64,000 nucleotides of DNA from Christiangramia bathymodioli. GTDB lineage: Bacteria > Bacteroidota > Bacteroidia > Flavobacteriales > Flavobacteriaceae. Both the position numbers and the translations under genes were made by a program. Every line of letters starts with the position of its first letter. Position 1 is the stretch's first letter. This document shows, in pieces, positions 38,713 to 48,189 of the stretch. A model generated the notes under the pieces. The model was not told the origin of the DNA. It did not search any database and saw only the letters and a program-made list of their open reading frames with translations. The stretch is taken from NCBI GenBank assembly GCA_009735695.1, contig SRSL01000001.1:868048-932047 (forward strand), in the 5' to 3' direction.

Positions 38713-40644
38713 ATGATTATGAAAAACAATAAATTAAAAATTATACCAATAGCCATATTTTCCATGATCGGGCTATTTGGTTTGAAATCATGTTCAGAGG
38801 ATATTTTACAGGAAGAACCAAGGGGTGTGTTTACTCCGGAATTTTTCACCACTGAACTTGGGGTGCAAGGAGGGCTAACTTATTTGTATCAGAATATGAG
38901 AAATCTCTTTGGGTTTGCTTATTACCTGAACCTAACAGAGACTGGTACAGATGAATATGTGGCAGCACAGAGTGCTGATAACAACTTCTATGATTTCGAT
39001 CTTGCTGGCCAGGGAAATTTAAGTTCAGAAAGTGGATTCGCAGTGGGTGTTGTTTGGGGGAATGCTTTCCCTGCCATCAACACTGCAAACGGAATTATAG
39101 AAAATGCAGAGGCAGTAGGAGTTGATAATTCACTAGTTGCTGAAGCCAGGTTCTTTAGAGCATTTAATTATTTCTTACTGGTGCAAACCTACGGTGGAGT
39201 ACCCTTGGATTTAGGTTCAGGAGAATTGGCATTTAACAGCTCTGCTGCAAGAACTTCGGTACGTAATACGGTTCCTGAAGTATATACAAAAGCAATTATT
39301 CCCGATTTGGAAAGAGCGGTGGAAGATCTTCCTGAGAATCCTCGAGTAACAGGAGCTGTCACCAAGAATGTAGCCAGGTTAATGTTGGCAAAAGCCTATT
39401 TAACCTACGCATGGTGGCTGGAAAATCCTAATAACATCCCTACCTATCCGGAGGCTCCTCGAACCGATCCTGCCGGAAACGATTATCAGTATTATTTCCA
39501 GCAAGCCTATGACGTGGCAATAGAAGGAATTGAGAATCCTGGGCCTTACAGATTACTGGATTGTTTTTATGATGTACATGTTGCTACTAACGATCGTCAC
39601 GAAGAAATGCTTTTATACGCCGATCGTACTGAGGAAAGCCAGTTATACAACGGAGCAGACCTGGGATGGAGTGGTACAGATAACGGTGCCAACACAGCAG
39701 TTTGGATGGTAACACCTAACTATACCACAATTAGTGTTGATGGAGTAGCTGCAGTACAGCGTGAGGCTGCACAGAGTTATGGAAGACCATGGACTCGTAT
39801 GGCTCCACCAATTGGTGTACTAACCGAGACTTTTGATGAAAAAGAATTAGACTCGAGATATGATGCAACATTCGTAACCAGTTATAGAGGAAACTGGGAT
39901 AAAGGCGGTGATACAACCCCAACTCTTACCGCAGCTAACGGATTGGAAATTGCACCTGGTGACGCGGTGGTTTCATTCCTTGATGAACATAATGACGCGG
40001 TCGTTTATGTGAACGGTGGAAATATTGGAGGTGGTGAACTTCCGGGTAGATCAGATTATGTTATTAATCCAGATGAGATCAACAGGAGATTCTACCCAGG
40101 TTTATGGAAGTTAGGTACCTACCGAACCGATAATGCGGGTGGTCTGGGCTCTCCTAACGGTGCTCTAACAAGGCCATTCCCGATAGCTAAATTTTCAGAA
40201 TTCTATTTTGTAGCTGCTGAAGCGGCCGTTAAAGGTGCTTCTGGATCTTATTCAGCATATGATCTAATCAACGTGATTAGGGCACGTGCCGGAAAATGGT
40301 GTTACGATAATGGCGAGCAGGAAGTGCGTGTAGAAGACAACAGTGCAGCAATGATAGCCGCTACTCCTACCGTAATAGATATCGATTATATCCTGCAGGA
40401 GCGCTCACGAGAATACTTCGGGGAAGGTTATCGCTGGTATGACCTGGTACGTACCCAGAAATGGGAAGAATTCGCTGGTTCTTACTTAATTGGTGGTAAT
40501 GATGCAACAGATCACAGTCCAACGGTCACAACCAGGACTATTGAACCTTATCATTACCTGAGACCAATTCCGAGGGGCCAGATAGATGACCTGGATATGA
40601 CTGAAGAAGAAAAAGCAGCGTACCAGAACCCTGGATACCAATAG
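38713..40644 (+). CDS. SusD-like nutrient-binding lipoprotein (xylan locus)
   Basis: The outer-membrane lid that binds glycan for the SusC at 35581. It is 643 residues, longer than the average SusD (about 500-550), with lipobox Cys in LKSCSED. TPR-like helices appear early (EARFFRAFNYFLLVQTYGG) and the C-terminal SusD block with ERSREYFGEGYRWYDLVRTQ and the terminal YQNPGYQ are clear. Two ATGs (38713, 38719) are possible; the signal peptide fits either. It is followed by a strong terminator at 40697, so the susCD message ends before the carbamoyltransferase gene. Confidence 0.94.
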   Translation: MIMKNNKLKIIPIAIFSMIGLFGLKSCSEDILQEEPRGVFTPEFFTTELGVQGGLTYLYQNMRNLFGFAYYLNLTETGTDEYVAAQSADNNFYDFDLAGQGNLSSESGFAVGVVWGNAFPAINTANGIIENAEAVGVDNSLVAEARFFRAFNYFLLVQTYGGVPLDLGSGELAFNSSAARTSVRNTVPEVYTKAIIPDLERAVEDLPENPRVTGAVTKNVARLMLAKAYLTYAWWLENPNNIPTYPEAPRTDPAGNDYQYYFQQAYDVAIEGIENPGPYRLLDCFYDVHVATNDRHEEMLLYADRTEESQLYNGADLGWSGTDNGANTAVWMVTPNYTTISVDGVAAVQREAAQSYGRPWTRMAPPIGVLTETFDEKELDSRYDATFVTSYRGNWDKGGDTTPTLTAANGLEIAPGDAVVSFLDEHNDAVVYVNGGNIGGGELPGRSDYVINPDEINRRFYPGLWKLGTYRTDNAGGLGSPNGALTRPFPIAKFSEFYFVAAEAAVKGASGSYSAYDLINVIRARAGKWCYDNGEQEVRVEDNSAAMIAATPTVIDIDYILQERSREYFGEGYRWYDLVRTQKWEEFAGSYLIGGNDATDHSPTVTTRTIEPYHYLRPIPRGQIDDLDMTEEEKAAYQNPGYQ

Positions 40645-40696
40645 GATCTGATATTATTTTAGAATGATTTGAATTAGTTTAAAATCGATTATTGAT

Positions 40697-40727
40697 AAGA
40701 GGCTGTTTGATTAACAGCCTCTTTTTA
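40697..40727 (+). terminator. Rho-independent terminator of susCD
   Basis: A perfect 11-bp stem (AAGAGGCTGTT, loop TGATT, AACAGCCTCTT; 40697-40723) followed by a T-tract, about 50 bases after the susD stop. Confidence 0.9.
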
Positions 40728-40785
40728 TATTTCCCATATTTGAACTATCATTATAAAACTATTTTATAGTTCCTAACCAACTTAA

Positions 40786-42588
40786 ATGAAAGTACTGGGC
40801 ATTTCTGCATATTACCACGACTCTGCAGCTGCGATCATTTCTAATGGTGAAGTCTTATTTGCGGCCCAGGAAGAGCGCTTTAGCCGAATAAAAAATGATG
40901 CTGCTTTTCCTGTGAAGGCCATTAAATTCTGCTTAAACGAAGCAGGCCTTGACTTAAAGGACATAGATTTCATTGCCTTTTATGATAAGCCATTTTTAAA
41001 ATTTGAAAGACTGCTGGAAACTTATTATGCCTTTGCGCCAAAAGGTTTTAGATCCTTTGTCAAAGCAATGCCAGTCTGGCTTAAAGAAAAGTTATTCATA
41101 AAACAATTTATTCGGAAACGATTAAAACAACTAACAGGTGATAAAAGTGTTTCCAAAATAAAGATCGTTTTTCCTGAACATCATTTATCCCATATTGCAA
41201 GCGCCTTTTACACCTCTCCTTTTAAAAATTCTGCATTCCTAAGCGTAGATGGGGTTGGTGAATGGACCACCACCTCATTCGGAATCGCCTCTGGGGAAAA
41301 AGGAGTTCAAGTTTTAGGGGAACTACAATTTCCAGATTCTATCGGATTGCTTTATTCTTCATTCACATATTTCCTGGGCTTCGAGGTCAACAAGGGTGAA
41401 TACAAAATGATGGGGCTCGCTCCTTACAGCAATCTCGAATCAAAAAGAGTTACAACATTCATCGATCTTATTAAAGAAAAGCTGGTGGATATCAAAGAGG
41501 ATGGTTCCATTAAACTTCAAAGGGAATACTTTGAATATCCGGTGGGATTGCGAATGGTAGACCACAAAAAATGGGAAAAACTTTTCGGATTTTCTAAAAG
41601 AGAACCTGGTCAAAAACTTACTCAAATACACTCAGACCTGGCCTTTTCCGCACAAAACGTCCTGGAAGAGATTTTGATCAAATTGGTTAAGCACGTTAAG
41701 AAGGTAACTCATCAAGAATACCTTTGCTTAGCTGGAGGGGTGGCCCTTAATTGCGTCGCAAATTCTAAAATATATAATCAAAAACTTTTCAAAGACATTT
41801 ATATTCAACCAGCTGCAGGAGATGCCGGTGGTGCAATTGGTGCAGCACTTGTTACTTATTTTTTAAAGTCTGGAAAAACCTTTTCGGGCATGAAGGAGCC
41901 CTTCAATAACTATTTAGGACCTAATTACTCCAACCTGGAAGTAGAACGAGCCTTGCGAAAATATAAGTGCGAATATCAGTATTTTGAATCTGAAACGGAT
42001 CTATTCGAAGTAACTGCCCAATTTATCGCAGATAAGAAAGTGGTTGGTTGGTTTAGCGGGAAAACTGAATTCGGCCCGAGAGCCCTGGGAAACAGAAGTA
42101 TCCTGGGAGATGCCACCGATCCCGAAATGCAGTCTAAGCTCAACCTCAAAATAAAATTCAGGGAAAGCTTCAGGCCCTTTGCTCCTGCCATTTGCCAGGA
42201 AGATTACTCTACTTATTTTCTAGAAGGAAAGCCTTCTCCCTATATGCTATTTACCAGCAAAATCAATCCATCCCATATAAATGACTTGCCAGAAAAATTC
42301 GATACCTTTAGTCTGGAGGAAAAAAGAAATGTTGTAAGGTCTAAACTTCCGGCCATTACCCATATAGATTTTTCGGCCAGGGTACAGGTGGTTAAAAAAG
42401 ATTTGAACCCGAGATTCTGGAAACTCATTCAGGCTTATAAAAAGCAAACAGGAAACGCGGCTCTTATCAATACCAGTTTTAATGTGAAGGATGAACCCAT
42501 CGTTAACAGCCCGGAAGATGCCTTGGAATGCTTTCTGAAAACCGAAATGGATGTCTTGGTTCTGGAAAACTTTTTAATTATTAAGTAA
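40786..42588 (+). CDS. NodU/CmcH-family O-carbamoyltransferase
   Basis: Predicted to transfer a carbamoyl group from carbamoyl phosphate, via a carbamoyl-adenylate, to a hydroxyl of a sugar or other small molecule. The 600 residues fit the two-domain family: an ASKHA/Kae1-like N-domain with FAAQEERFSRIKND and the metal-binding HHLSH (132-136), the SVDGVGEW loop, and a YrdC-like C-terminal domain with FSGKTEFGPRALGNRSIL and FRESFRPFAP. It starts after the susCD terminator and runs into a DUF5989 gene with no gap (TAAATG). With DUF5989 and SxtJ it forms a cassette that I recognise from varied bacteria. The acceptor is unknown. It does not belong to any standard xylan pathway. Confidence 0.92.
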   Translation: MKVLGISAYYHDSAAAIISNGEVLFAAQEERFSRIKNDAAFPVKAIKFCLNEAGLDLKDIDFIAFYDKPFLKFERLLETYYAFAPKGFRSFVKAMPVWLKEKLFIKQFIRKRLKQLTGDKSVSKIKIVFPEHHLSHIASAFYTSPFKNSAFLSVDGVGEWTTTSFGIASGEKGVQVLGELQFPDSIGLLYSSFTYFLGFEVNKGEYKMMGLAPYSNLESKRVTTFIDLIKEKLVDIKEDGSIKLQREYFEYPVGLRMVDHKKWEKLFGFSKREPGQKLTQIHSDLAFSAQNVLEEILIKLVKHVKKVTHQEYLCLAGGVALNCVANSKIYNQKLFKDIYIQPAAGDAGGAIGAALVTYFLKSGKTFSGMKEPFNNYLGPNYSNLEVERALRKYKCEYQYFESETDLFEVTAQFIADKKVVGWFSGKTEFGPRALGNRSILGDATDPEMQSKLNLKIKFRESFRPFAPAICQEDYSTYFLEGKPSPYMLFTSKINPSHINDLPEKFDTFSLEEKRNVVRSKLPAITHIDFSARVQVVKKDLNPRFWKLIQAYKKQTGNAALINTSFNVKDEPIVNSPEDALECFLKTEMDVLVLENFLIIK

Positions 42589-42738
42589 ATGGAATTTATA
42601 AGCGAATTTTTTCTGTTTCTAAAAGAGCGCAAAAAGTGGTGGCTGATACCGCTCATCGTAATTTTTGTGATCCTGGGGAGTCTTATTTTCTTAACCAACG
42701 GTTCAGCTTTGGCACCCTTTATTTACAGCCTTTTTTAA
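42589..42738 (+). CDS. DUF5989 family small membrane protein
   Basis: A 49-residue protein, easy to miss because of its size. It has a short amphipathic N-terminus (MEFISEFFLFLKERKKWW) and one transmembrane helix (LIPLIVIFVILGSLIFL). The ATG follows the carbamoyltransferase stop with no spacing (TAAATG), and the stop overlaps the next ATG (TAATG). The position between a NodU-type carbamoyltransferase and SxtJ, together with the ERKKWW...P motif, matches DUF5989. Function unknown; it may anchor the transferase to the membrane, which is inference. Confidence 0.85.
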   Translation: MEFISEFFLFLKERKKWWLIPLIVIFVILGSLIFLTNGSALAPFIYSLF

Positions 42739-43097
42739 TGGAAAAAACAAAAATCTTCGAAACCATAATCGTACTGGCTCTAGCCGGGTTGATCGGTTTT
42801 TTGATTTTTGACCTTATCTGGCTGGTCTACCTGGTAGTCATCTTGCTTGCTATTCCTCTTATATCTGTAAAAGCCGCATCATACATCGCTAAATTTTGGA
42901 TGGCATTTTCGTTTTACCTAAGCACGGTGATGAACCATATACTACTCTTTATTTGCTTCTATATGTTCCTGGTCCCCCTATCTTTTCTTCAAAAATTATT
43001 CGGAAGTAACCAGATCCTTAAAAAACAGGAAGGCGACTCTTATTTTCAAAAAAGGGACCATGTGTTCACGAGCAGGGATATAGACAGGCCCTGGTGA
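42738..43097 (+). CDS. SxtJ-family membrane protein
   Basis: A 119-residue protein with two or three transmembrane helices (about 8-45 and 60-90) and a charged C-terminal tail ending SRDIDRPW. Size, topology and position after carbamoyltransferase and DUF5989 match the SxtJ family, named from the saxitoxin cluster but widespread and of unknown function. The frame is open further upstream to 42636, but that would overlap the whole DUF5989 gene; the ATG at 42738 overlaps its stop by one base and gives a clean membrane protein. It converges on the SGNH gene with one base between the stop codons. Confidence 0.82.
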   Translation: MEKTKIFETIIVLALAGLIGFLIFDLIWLVYLVVILLAIPLISVKAASYIAKFWMAFSFYLSTVMNHILLFICFYMFLVPLSFLQKLFGSNQILKKQEGDSYFQKRDHVFTSRDIDRPW

Positions 43098-43098
43098 A

Positions 43099-44739
43099 TC
43101 ATTTAAGTTTCTCACTCTTGTCGTAGTAATATTGCGCATCTTCCGCCCTATTCATTTTTGAACAGATGTCTCCCGCCATTTCATAAACCCTGGGTTGTTC
43201 CGGGTATTCAGAGATGAGTGACTGCGCCACGCGTAGCGCATTTTGATAATCTTTATCCCTCATATAGGTATGATAGGCTTCCTTCATAACTTTATCCCAG
43301 TCTTCCCTTCCGGAATATAGACCAATTGCTTTTTTTTCTTCATATTCCGGGTTTTGTATAAAATTATATTGCCTTACCGGGTTCGTCCCAGACATGTTCA
43401 ATTCGTATGGCCAGGAGTTCTTTAGATCCTGCACGATGAGTTTCCCGCGAATAGAATCGATTCGTGTCACAGGGATATCCCGGAAAGCCTCCTCATACGG
43501 AATATAATTCTGCCAGTCATCTAAAAGCTTTAAGTCTTTTATTTTCTTGTAAAAGGCATCGGCGAGCATAAAATTCCCCCGAACATTCGGGTGCACATGT
43601 TCGGTCATCAATTCATTGTCTATAATTCCACTTTTCGAATTCTTTTCGAATAGCCTATTCGCATCAACAAGATGAATATTTTCAGTTCTCGCCATATTGA
43701 TTATGTGCTCATTGATCCTTTCTGGTGCACGAAATCTAAGAAGATCCAGTTCCTTGGCTTTTTGAAAATAATGTCTGGCAGAATCATTGTTTTTTCCAAA
43801 GTAGAACTGTCCTAATTTATAGGACGCCATGGCATTATTCTGCGCGATTTTGCTTGCCTTAGGCAGGTCGGTTTTCAATAAAACCTCGAATTCATTTTCT
43901 TCTAAATCTTTACTGATAAAAGGTTCAATATCCTTTTCGTTCGAGACTATAGTAGAAAGGATAACAGGAATTCCCTCAGCCTGATATGTATCGATTATTT
44001 TTCCAATATTGCTTTGAAACTGGTTGATCCCTGCGTGGAAGTCATCCGAACCATAGGGAATTTCCTGCTCCCTGGCCATTACCTCCATAAGAGTTGTTTC
44101 CCCTACCTTGAATTCAGAATTATCAGGCTGAAATACCTGTTGATAGCCTGCTTCTAGTAACTGAAAGAACCGCAAATTCTTTAATTTAAGATAAGTGCGC
44201 ACCATAAAGGGATGATTGCCTATAAAAACCGAGGACCCCGCTCCTAATGCTCCATAATATTCATTATGGCCGGCATATATGATCACGAGATCCGGTTCCT
44301 GCTCTATGATCTCATCGGTTAAATCCCATAAGGTGTAGGTATTCACAGCGGTCATTCCTGTATTCACCACTTCAATATTCTTGTCTGGAAAAGTACGCGC
44401 AAGTCTATGTTTAAGCATTCGCGGAAAGGACCCACTGCGATAGAACGGAAAACCAACAACCGTTGATGCTCCCTGGACAATAACCCTGAATGTATTCGGA
44501 GTTTTATCCTTTAAGAACAAATCTGACTGATTATCTGAATTAAATCCAGTATTCCCGAAATATTTCTCAGAGATACCTGAGTTCATCACGTAATATTCTG
44601 TACCGTTTTCCGCGATCACCTTATGAAAAAGCCGGTAGGATTCCCCGTATCCGAAAAGTCTTAAACCAACTTCTAGTATCAGGATGAAAAGTAATGGAAG
44701 GCTTAATGCGATCAACTTAAAAATCGTGTTCTTACTCAA
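43099..44739 (-). CDS. Membrane-anchored SGNH hydrolase-like protein with TPR tail
   Basis: About 546 residues: one N-terminal transmembrane helix (IFKLIALSLPLLFILILEVGL), then an SGNH-like domain with the Ser block QGASTVVGFP, the AGHNEYYGALG block and the HVHPNVRGN block. A TPR-like region lies at the C-terminus (residues RDKDYQNALRVAQ onward). Such proteins often accompany carbamoyltransferase/SxtJ genes and resemble O-acyl-modifying enzymes of exported glycans. No ATG opens the frame. TTG at 44739 is chosen because it follows an A-rich stretch and starts just before the helix; TTG at 44745 or 44820 are alternatives. The activity is inference. Confidence 0.75.
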   Translation of the reverse strand: MSKNTIFKLIALSLPLLFILILEVGLRLFGYGESYRLFHKVIAENGTEYYVMNSGISEKYFGNTGFNSDNQSDLFLKDKTPNTFRVIVQGASTVVGFPFYRSGSFPRMLKHRLARTFPDKNIEVVNTGMTAVNTYTLWDLTDEIIEQEPDLVIIYAGHNEYYGALGAGSSVFIGNHPFMVRTYLKLKNLRFFQLLEAGYQQVFQPDNSEFKVGETTLMEVMAREQEIPYGSDDFHAGINQFQSNIGKIIDTYQAEGIPVILSTIVSNEKDIEPFISKDLEENEFEVLLKTDLPKASKIAQNNAMASYKLGQFYFGKNNDSARHYFQKAKELDLLRFRAPERINEHIINMARTENIHLVDANRLFEKNSKSGIIDNELMTEHVHPNVRGNFMLADAFYKKIKDLKLLDDWQNYIPYEEAFRDIPVTRIDSIRGKLIVQDLKNSWPYELNMSGTNPVRQYNFIQNPEYEEKKAIGLYSGREDWDKVMKEAYHTYMRDKDYQNALRVAQSLISEYPEQPRVYEMAGDICSKMNRAEDAQYYYDKSEKLK

Positions 44740-44815
44740 ATGCAAAGGTTTTTTAATAATAAAGGATGACTTCCAGGCCAAAATAAGAAGAATATTTTCC
44801 TGTTGACATATTTTA

Positions 44816-44829
44816 ATCAATCGGTTGCA
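44816..44829 (+). promoter_or_regulatory. LacI-type operator, site 2
   Basis: ATCAATCGGTTGCA shares the core CAAYCGRTTG with the sites at 35457 and 50620. It lies between the divergent SGNH gene and the FG-GAP lipoprotein gene. Its TTG (44825-44827) stands 22 bases before TATTTTTT (44850), a plausible -7 region for the plus-strand gene. Confidence 0.55.
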
Positions 44830-44898
44830 TAAATTATGAAATTGGAGGGTATTTTTTGAAATACATTATTATATTTAAAATTATCTTAATTTTTTGAA

Positions 44899-47800
44899 AT
44901 GAGGCTTCAATTCAGAATCTTATCCTTTTGCTGTGGCATCCTGGCATTCGTTTCCTGTAATGAAAAATCTGAAGTAATTGAAAAGGAAGCCCGGGGAAAA
45001 AAATTGTTCACCTTACTTCCTTCTGATCAAACTAACATTCAATTCGAAAATTCCGTTTCAGAAACAGCCAATTTCAATGTTTTAAATTATTACTACACCT
45101 ATAACGGCGGTGGAGTAGCCGTGGGTGATATCAATAATGACGGATTAGAAGATCTTTATTTCACCTCCAACCAGAATTCCAACAGGCTCTATTTAAATAA
45201 AGGCGATTTAAAATTTGAAGATATTACCAAAACCGCGAATGTTGAAGATGTTCAGGGATGGACCACCGGAGCGAATATGATAGACATCAACAACGACGGC
45301 TGGATGGATATATATGTTTGTAAATCGGCAACTTTAGACAATAATTCCCTTCGAGAAAATAAATTATACATCAATCAAAAAAACGGAACTTTCAAGGAAG
45401 AAGCGGCCAAATGGGGACTTAACGATGATGGATTCTCTGTTCAGTCCTATTTTTTTGATTACGATAAAGATGGCGACCTGGACATGTATTTGATCAATCA
45501 CCGGGTCGATTTTCTTAATTCGGTTAACCTGGATGCCATTCTAAAAGACAAGGATTTTTATCCGCAAACTTCCGATCACCTGTACCGGAATGAAGGCTCG
45601 AAATTTACCGATGTCACCCTGGAAAGCGGGATCATGAACAAAGAATTCAGCCTGAGCGCTTCCATTGGTGACTATAATAACGATGGCTGGCCAGATATCT
45701 ATGTTGCCAACGATTTTATTACCCCGGATCAATTATATATCAATAATAAGAACGGCACTTTTTCCAATGAGATCAATAAACGCTTCAAGCATATCTCCTA
45801 CAGCAGCATGGGTTCAGACATTGCAGATATCAACAACGACCTGCTTCCAGACCTGCTTGTGCTGGATATGTCTGCTGAAGATCACAGCAGGGGAAAACAA
45901 AATATGCCCAGCATGAACACCAGTGGATTCTGGTGGATTGTTAACGCAGGTTTTCATTACCCGTATATGTCTAATGTTTTAAACCTCAACAACGGGAATG
46001 GTTATTTCACCGATATAGCACAGTTTGCAGGAATCTCAAAAACCGACTGGTCCTGGGGCCCGCTCATTGCCGATTTTGACGGCGACGGTCTTAAAGATGT
46101 ATTCGTGACCAATGGAATAAAGCGGGAAATAGCCAACCAGGATTTCGGTAATTTTCTGGATACCCAGCAGGATTCGGTAAAAAACATGTCAATAGACCAG
46201 ATTCTGGACAGAATGCCTTCAGAAAAACTGAAAAATTATGTTTTCAGGAATAAAGGAGACCTTTCCTTTAGCAATGAAATTTCCAACTGGGGTTTTGATC
46301 AACCTGTCAATTCAAACGGCGCAGCCTATGCCGATCTGGATAATGACGGGGATCTCGACCTGGTAGTAAACAACCTGGAAGACCAGGCCAGCATCTACCG
46401 TAATAACTCCACCAGTAATTTTCTGAATATTAAACTCATCGGAAATAAAAGCAATCGCAATGCGATAGGTTCAAGGGTTACGGTAATAACCGACAGCCTC
46501 CTGCAATACCAGGAATTATATCTTTCAAGGGGGTATCAATCTTCGGTTTCCCCGGTGCTGAATTTCGGAATTGGCGACGAAAAACGTATAAATAGAGTTG
46601 AAATCCTCTGGATAGACGGCAGCATGTCTATAGCTGAAGATGTAGTTGCCAACCAGACCCTGACTTTCAAACAGGAAAATTCCGGCAATAATGCGAAGCC
46701 TACGAATTTTGAATTCCAGAACAATTTCACCAGGATAGACCAGCAAAGTCTGGGGCTGGATTACCGGCACCAGGAGAATGATTTCGATGACTTTTCCAAG
46801 CAGGTGCTTTTACCCCAGAAACAGTCGCAAAAAGGTCCGGCATTCGCCAAGGAAGATATCAATAATGACGGTTTAACCGATCTTTTCCTGGGCGGAGGCC
46901 CAAACCAGGCCGCTTCTTTATATATCCAGACTCCCAACGGAAAATTTCAGAAAATAATGCCTGCCGTATTCGAGAAGGACAAAGGCTTCGAAGATAATGG
47001 TGCGCATTTTTTCGATGCTAATAATGATGGGTTCCTGGACCTGTATGTGACCAGCGGTGGTTATGAACTTCAGGAAAATGACGCTTTACTCCAGGACAGG
47101 CTCTATATAAACGAGGGCCAGGGAAATTTCTCCAGATCGAAAAATTTGCCAAAAATGCTTACGAGCACTAAGGCTGTAAGCTCAATTGATTACGATATGG
47201 ACGGTGATCTGGACCTGTTTGTTGCCGGTCATTTAATTCCCGGCAAATATCCGCTTCCTCCAAAATCCTATGTGTTACAAAATAACCATGGGGTCTTTAC
47301 AAACGTCACCCGGGAAGTAGCACCGGAATTTTCAGAAATCGGCATCATTAACGACATCATTTTTTCAGATTACGATGGTGATAATGATAAGGACCTGCTT
47401 ATTGCCGGGGAATGGATGCCTCTAAGTATTTTCAGAAACGAAAATGGCCATTTCGCGCCGGCAACTATACCTTCCCTGACTGATACCGATGGATGGTGGA
47501 ATACCATTGCCGAAATAGATTTTGATAATGATGGTGATATGGATTATTTCGCCGGGAATATTGGAGGAAATAACAAATTTCATCCTACTCAGGAAAAACC
47601 GCTTTATATCTACGGAAAAGACCTGGGCGACGACCAGAACTACGATATGTTTTTGAGCAAGTTATACAAGGGAAATCTGGTGCCCGTTAGGGGCAAAGAA
47701 TGCTCTTCCACACAAAACCCCTTTTTGACCCAGCGAATCAAGAGTTTCCAGGAATTTGCCAATTCTACCCTGGAAGATATTTACGGAAAAAAAGTCTTGG

Positions 47801-48189
47801 AAAGTTCCTATCACCGAAAAGCTACCGAATTTGAATCGGTTTACCTTGAGAATACAGGAAATGGGGAATTTAAAGTCAGGCATTTGCCAGGGGAGGCGCA
47901 ATTAGGCCCTAGCCTTGCTTTTGCTTTTGCCGATGTAAATGGGGATGGTTTTAAAGACGTGATCGGGAGCGGGGCCATTCACGAAGCCGAAGTGGAAACG
48001 GTGCGTTACGATTCTAATATTGGATATGTTCTTTTGGGCGATTCTAATGGAGGATTTAAAGCGTATAAAGATTTAAATTTCTATAATGACCTGAATGCTA
48101 AAAACATGAAACTGGTTGAAATCGGGAACAAACCACATTTGATCATTGCCAACAACAATAAACCACTTAGCATTTTCAGGATCGATTAG
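44899..48189 (+). CDS. FG-GAP/VCBS-repeat lipoprotein with ASPIC/UnbV domain (CRTAC1-like)
   Basis: A 1096-residue lipoprotein (lipobox Cys C20) built of beta-propeller repeats with Ca-binding DxNxDG-type loops, such as DINNDGLEDLYF, DYDKDGDLDMYL and DFDGDGLKDVFV. An ASPIC/UnbV domain (about 508-590) divides two propellers. The family occurs often beside SusCD pairs in Bacteroidota and is thought to act at the surface, perhaps in glycan or protein binding; no enzyme activity is established. A LacI-like operator precedes it, which ties it to the xylan regulon. Its stop overlaps the convergent FG-GAP gene by four bases. Confidence 0.87.
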   Translation: MRLQFRILSFCCGILAFVSCNEKSEVIEKEARGKKLFTLLPSDQTNIQFENSVSETANFNVLNYYYTYNGGGVAVGDINNDGLEDLYFTSNQNSNRLYLNKGDLKFEDITKTANVEDVQGWTTGANMIDINNDGWMDIYVCKSATLDNNSLRENKLYINQKNGTFKEEAAKWGLNDDGFSVQSYFFDYDKDGDLDMYLINHRVDFLNSVNLDAILKDKDFYPQTSDHLYRNEGSKFTDVTLESGIMNKEFSLSASIGDYNNDGWPDIYVANDFITPDQLYINNKNGTFSNEINKRFKHISYSSMGSDIADINNDLLPDLLVLDMSAEDHSRGKQNMPSMNTSGFWWIVNAGFHYPYMSNVLNLNNGNGYFTDIAQFAGISKTDWSWGPLIADFDGDGLKDVFVTNGIKREIANQDFGNFLDTQQDSVKNMSIDQILDRMPSEKLKNYVFRNKGDLSFSNEISNWGFDQPVNSNGAAYADLDNDGDLDLVVNNLEDQASIYRNNSTSNFLNIKLIGNKSNRNAIGSRVTVITDSLLQYQELYLSRGYQSSVSPVLNFGIGDEKRINRVEILWIDGSMSIAEDVVANQTLTFKQENSGNNAKPTNFEFQNNFTRIDQQSLGLDYRHQENDFDDFSKQVLLPQKQSQKGPAFAKEDINNDGLTDLFLGGGPNQAASLYIQTPNGKFQKIMPAVFEKDKGFEDNGAHFFDANNDGFLDLYVTSGGYELQENDALLQDRLYINEGQGNFSRSKNLPKMLTSTKAVSSIDYDMDGDLDLFVAGHLIPGKYPLPPKSYVLQNNHGVFTNVTREVAPEFSEIGIINDIIFSDYDGDNDKDLLIAGEWMPLSIFRNENGHFAPATIPSLTDTDGWWNTIAEIDFDNDGDMDYFAGNIGGNNKFHPTQEKPLYIYGKDLGDDQNYDMFLSKLYKGNLVPVRGKECSSTQNPFLTQRIKSFQEFANSTLEDIYGKKVLESSYHRKATEFESVYLENTGNGEFKVRHLPGEAQLGPSLAFAFADVNGDGFKDVIGSGAIHEAEVETVRYDSNIGYVLLGDSNGGFKAYKDLNFYNDLNAKNMKLVEIGNKPHLIIANNNKPLSIFRID

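Noticed and set aside
42636-42737. N-terminal extension of the SxtJ reading frame
   Set aside because: It would overlap most of the DUF5989 gene in another frame. The ATG at 42738 gives a clean membrane protein with a one-base stop/start overlap.
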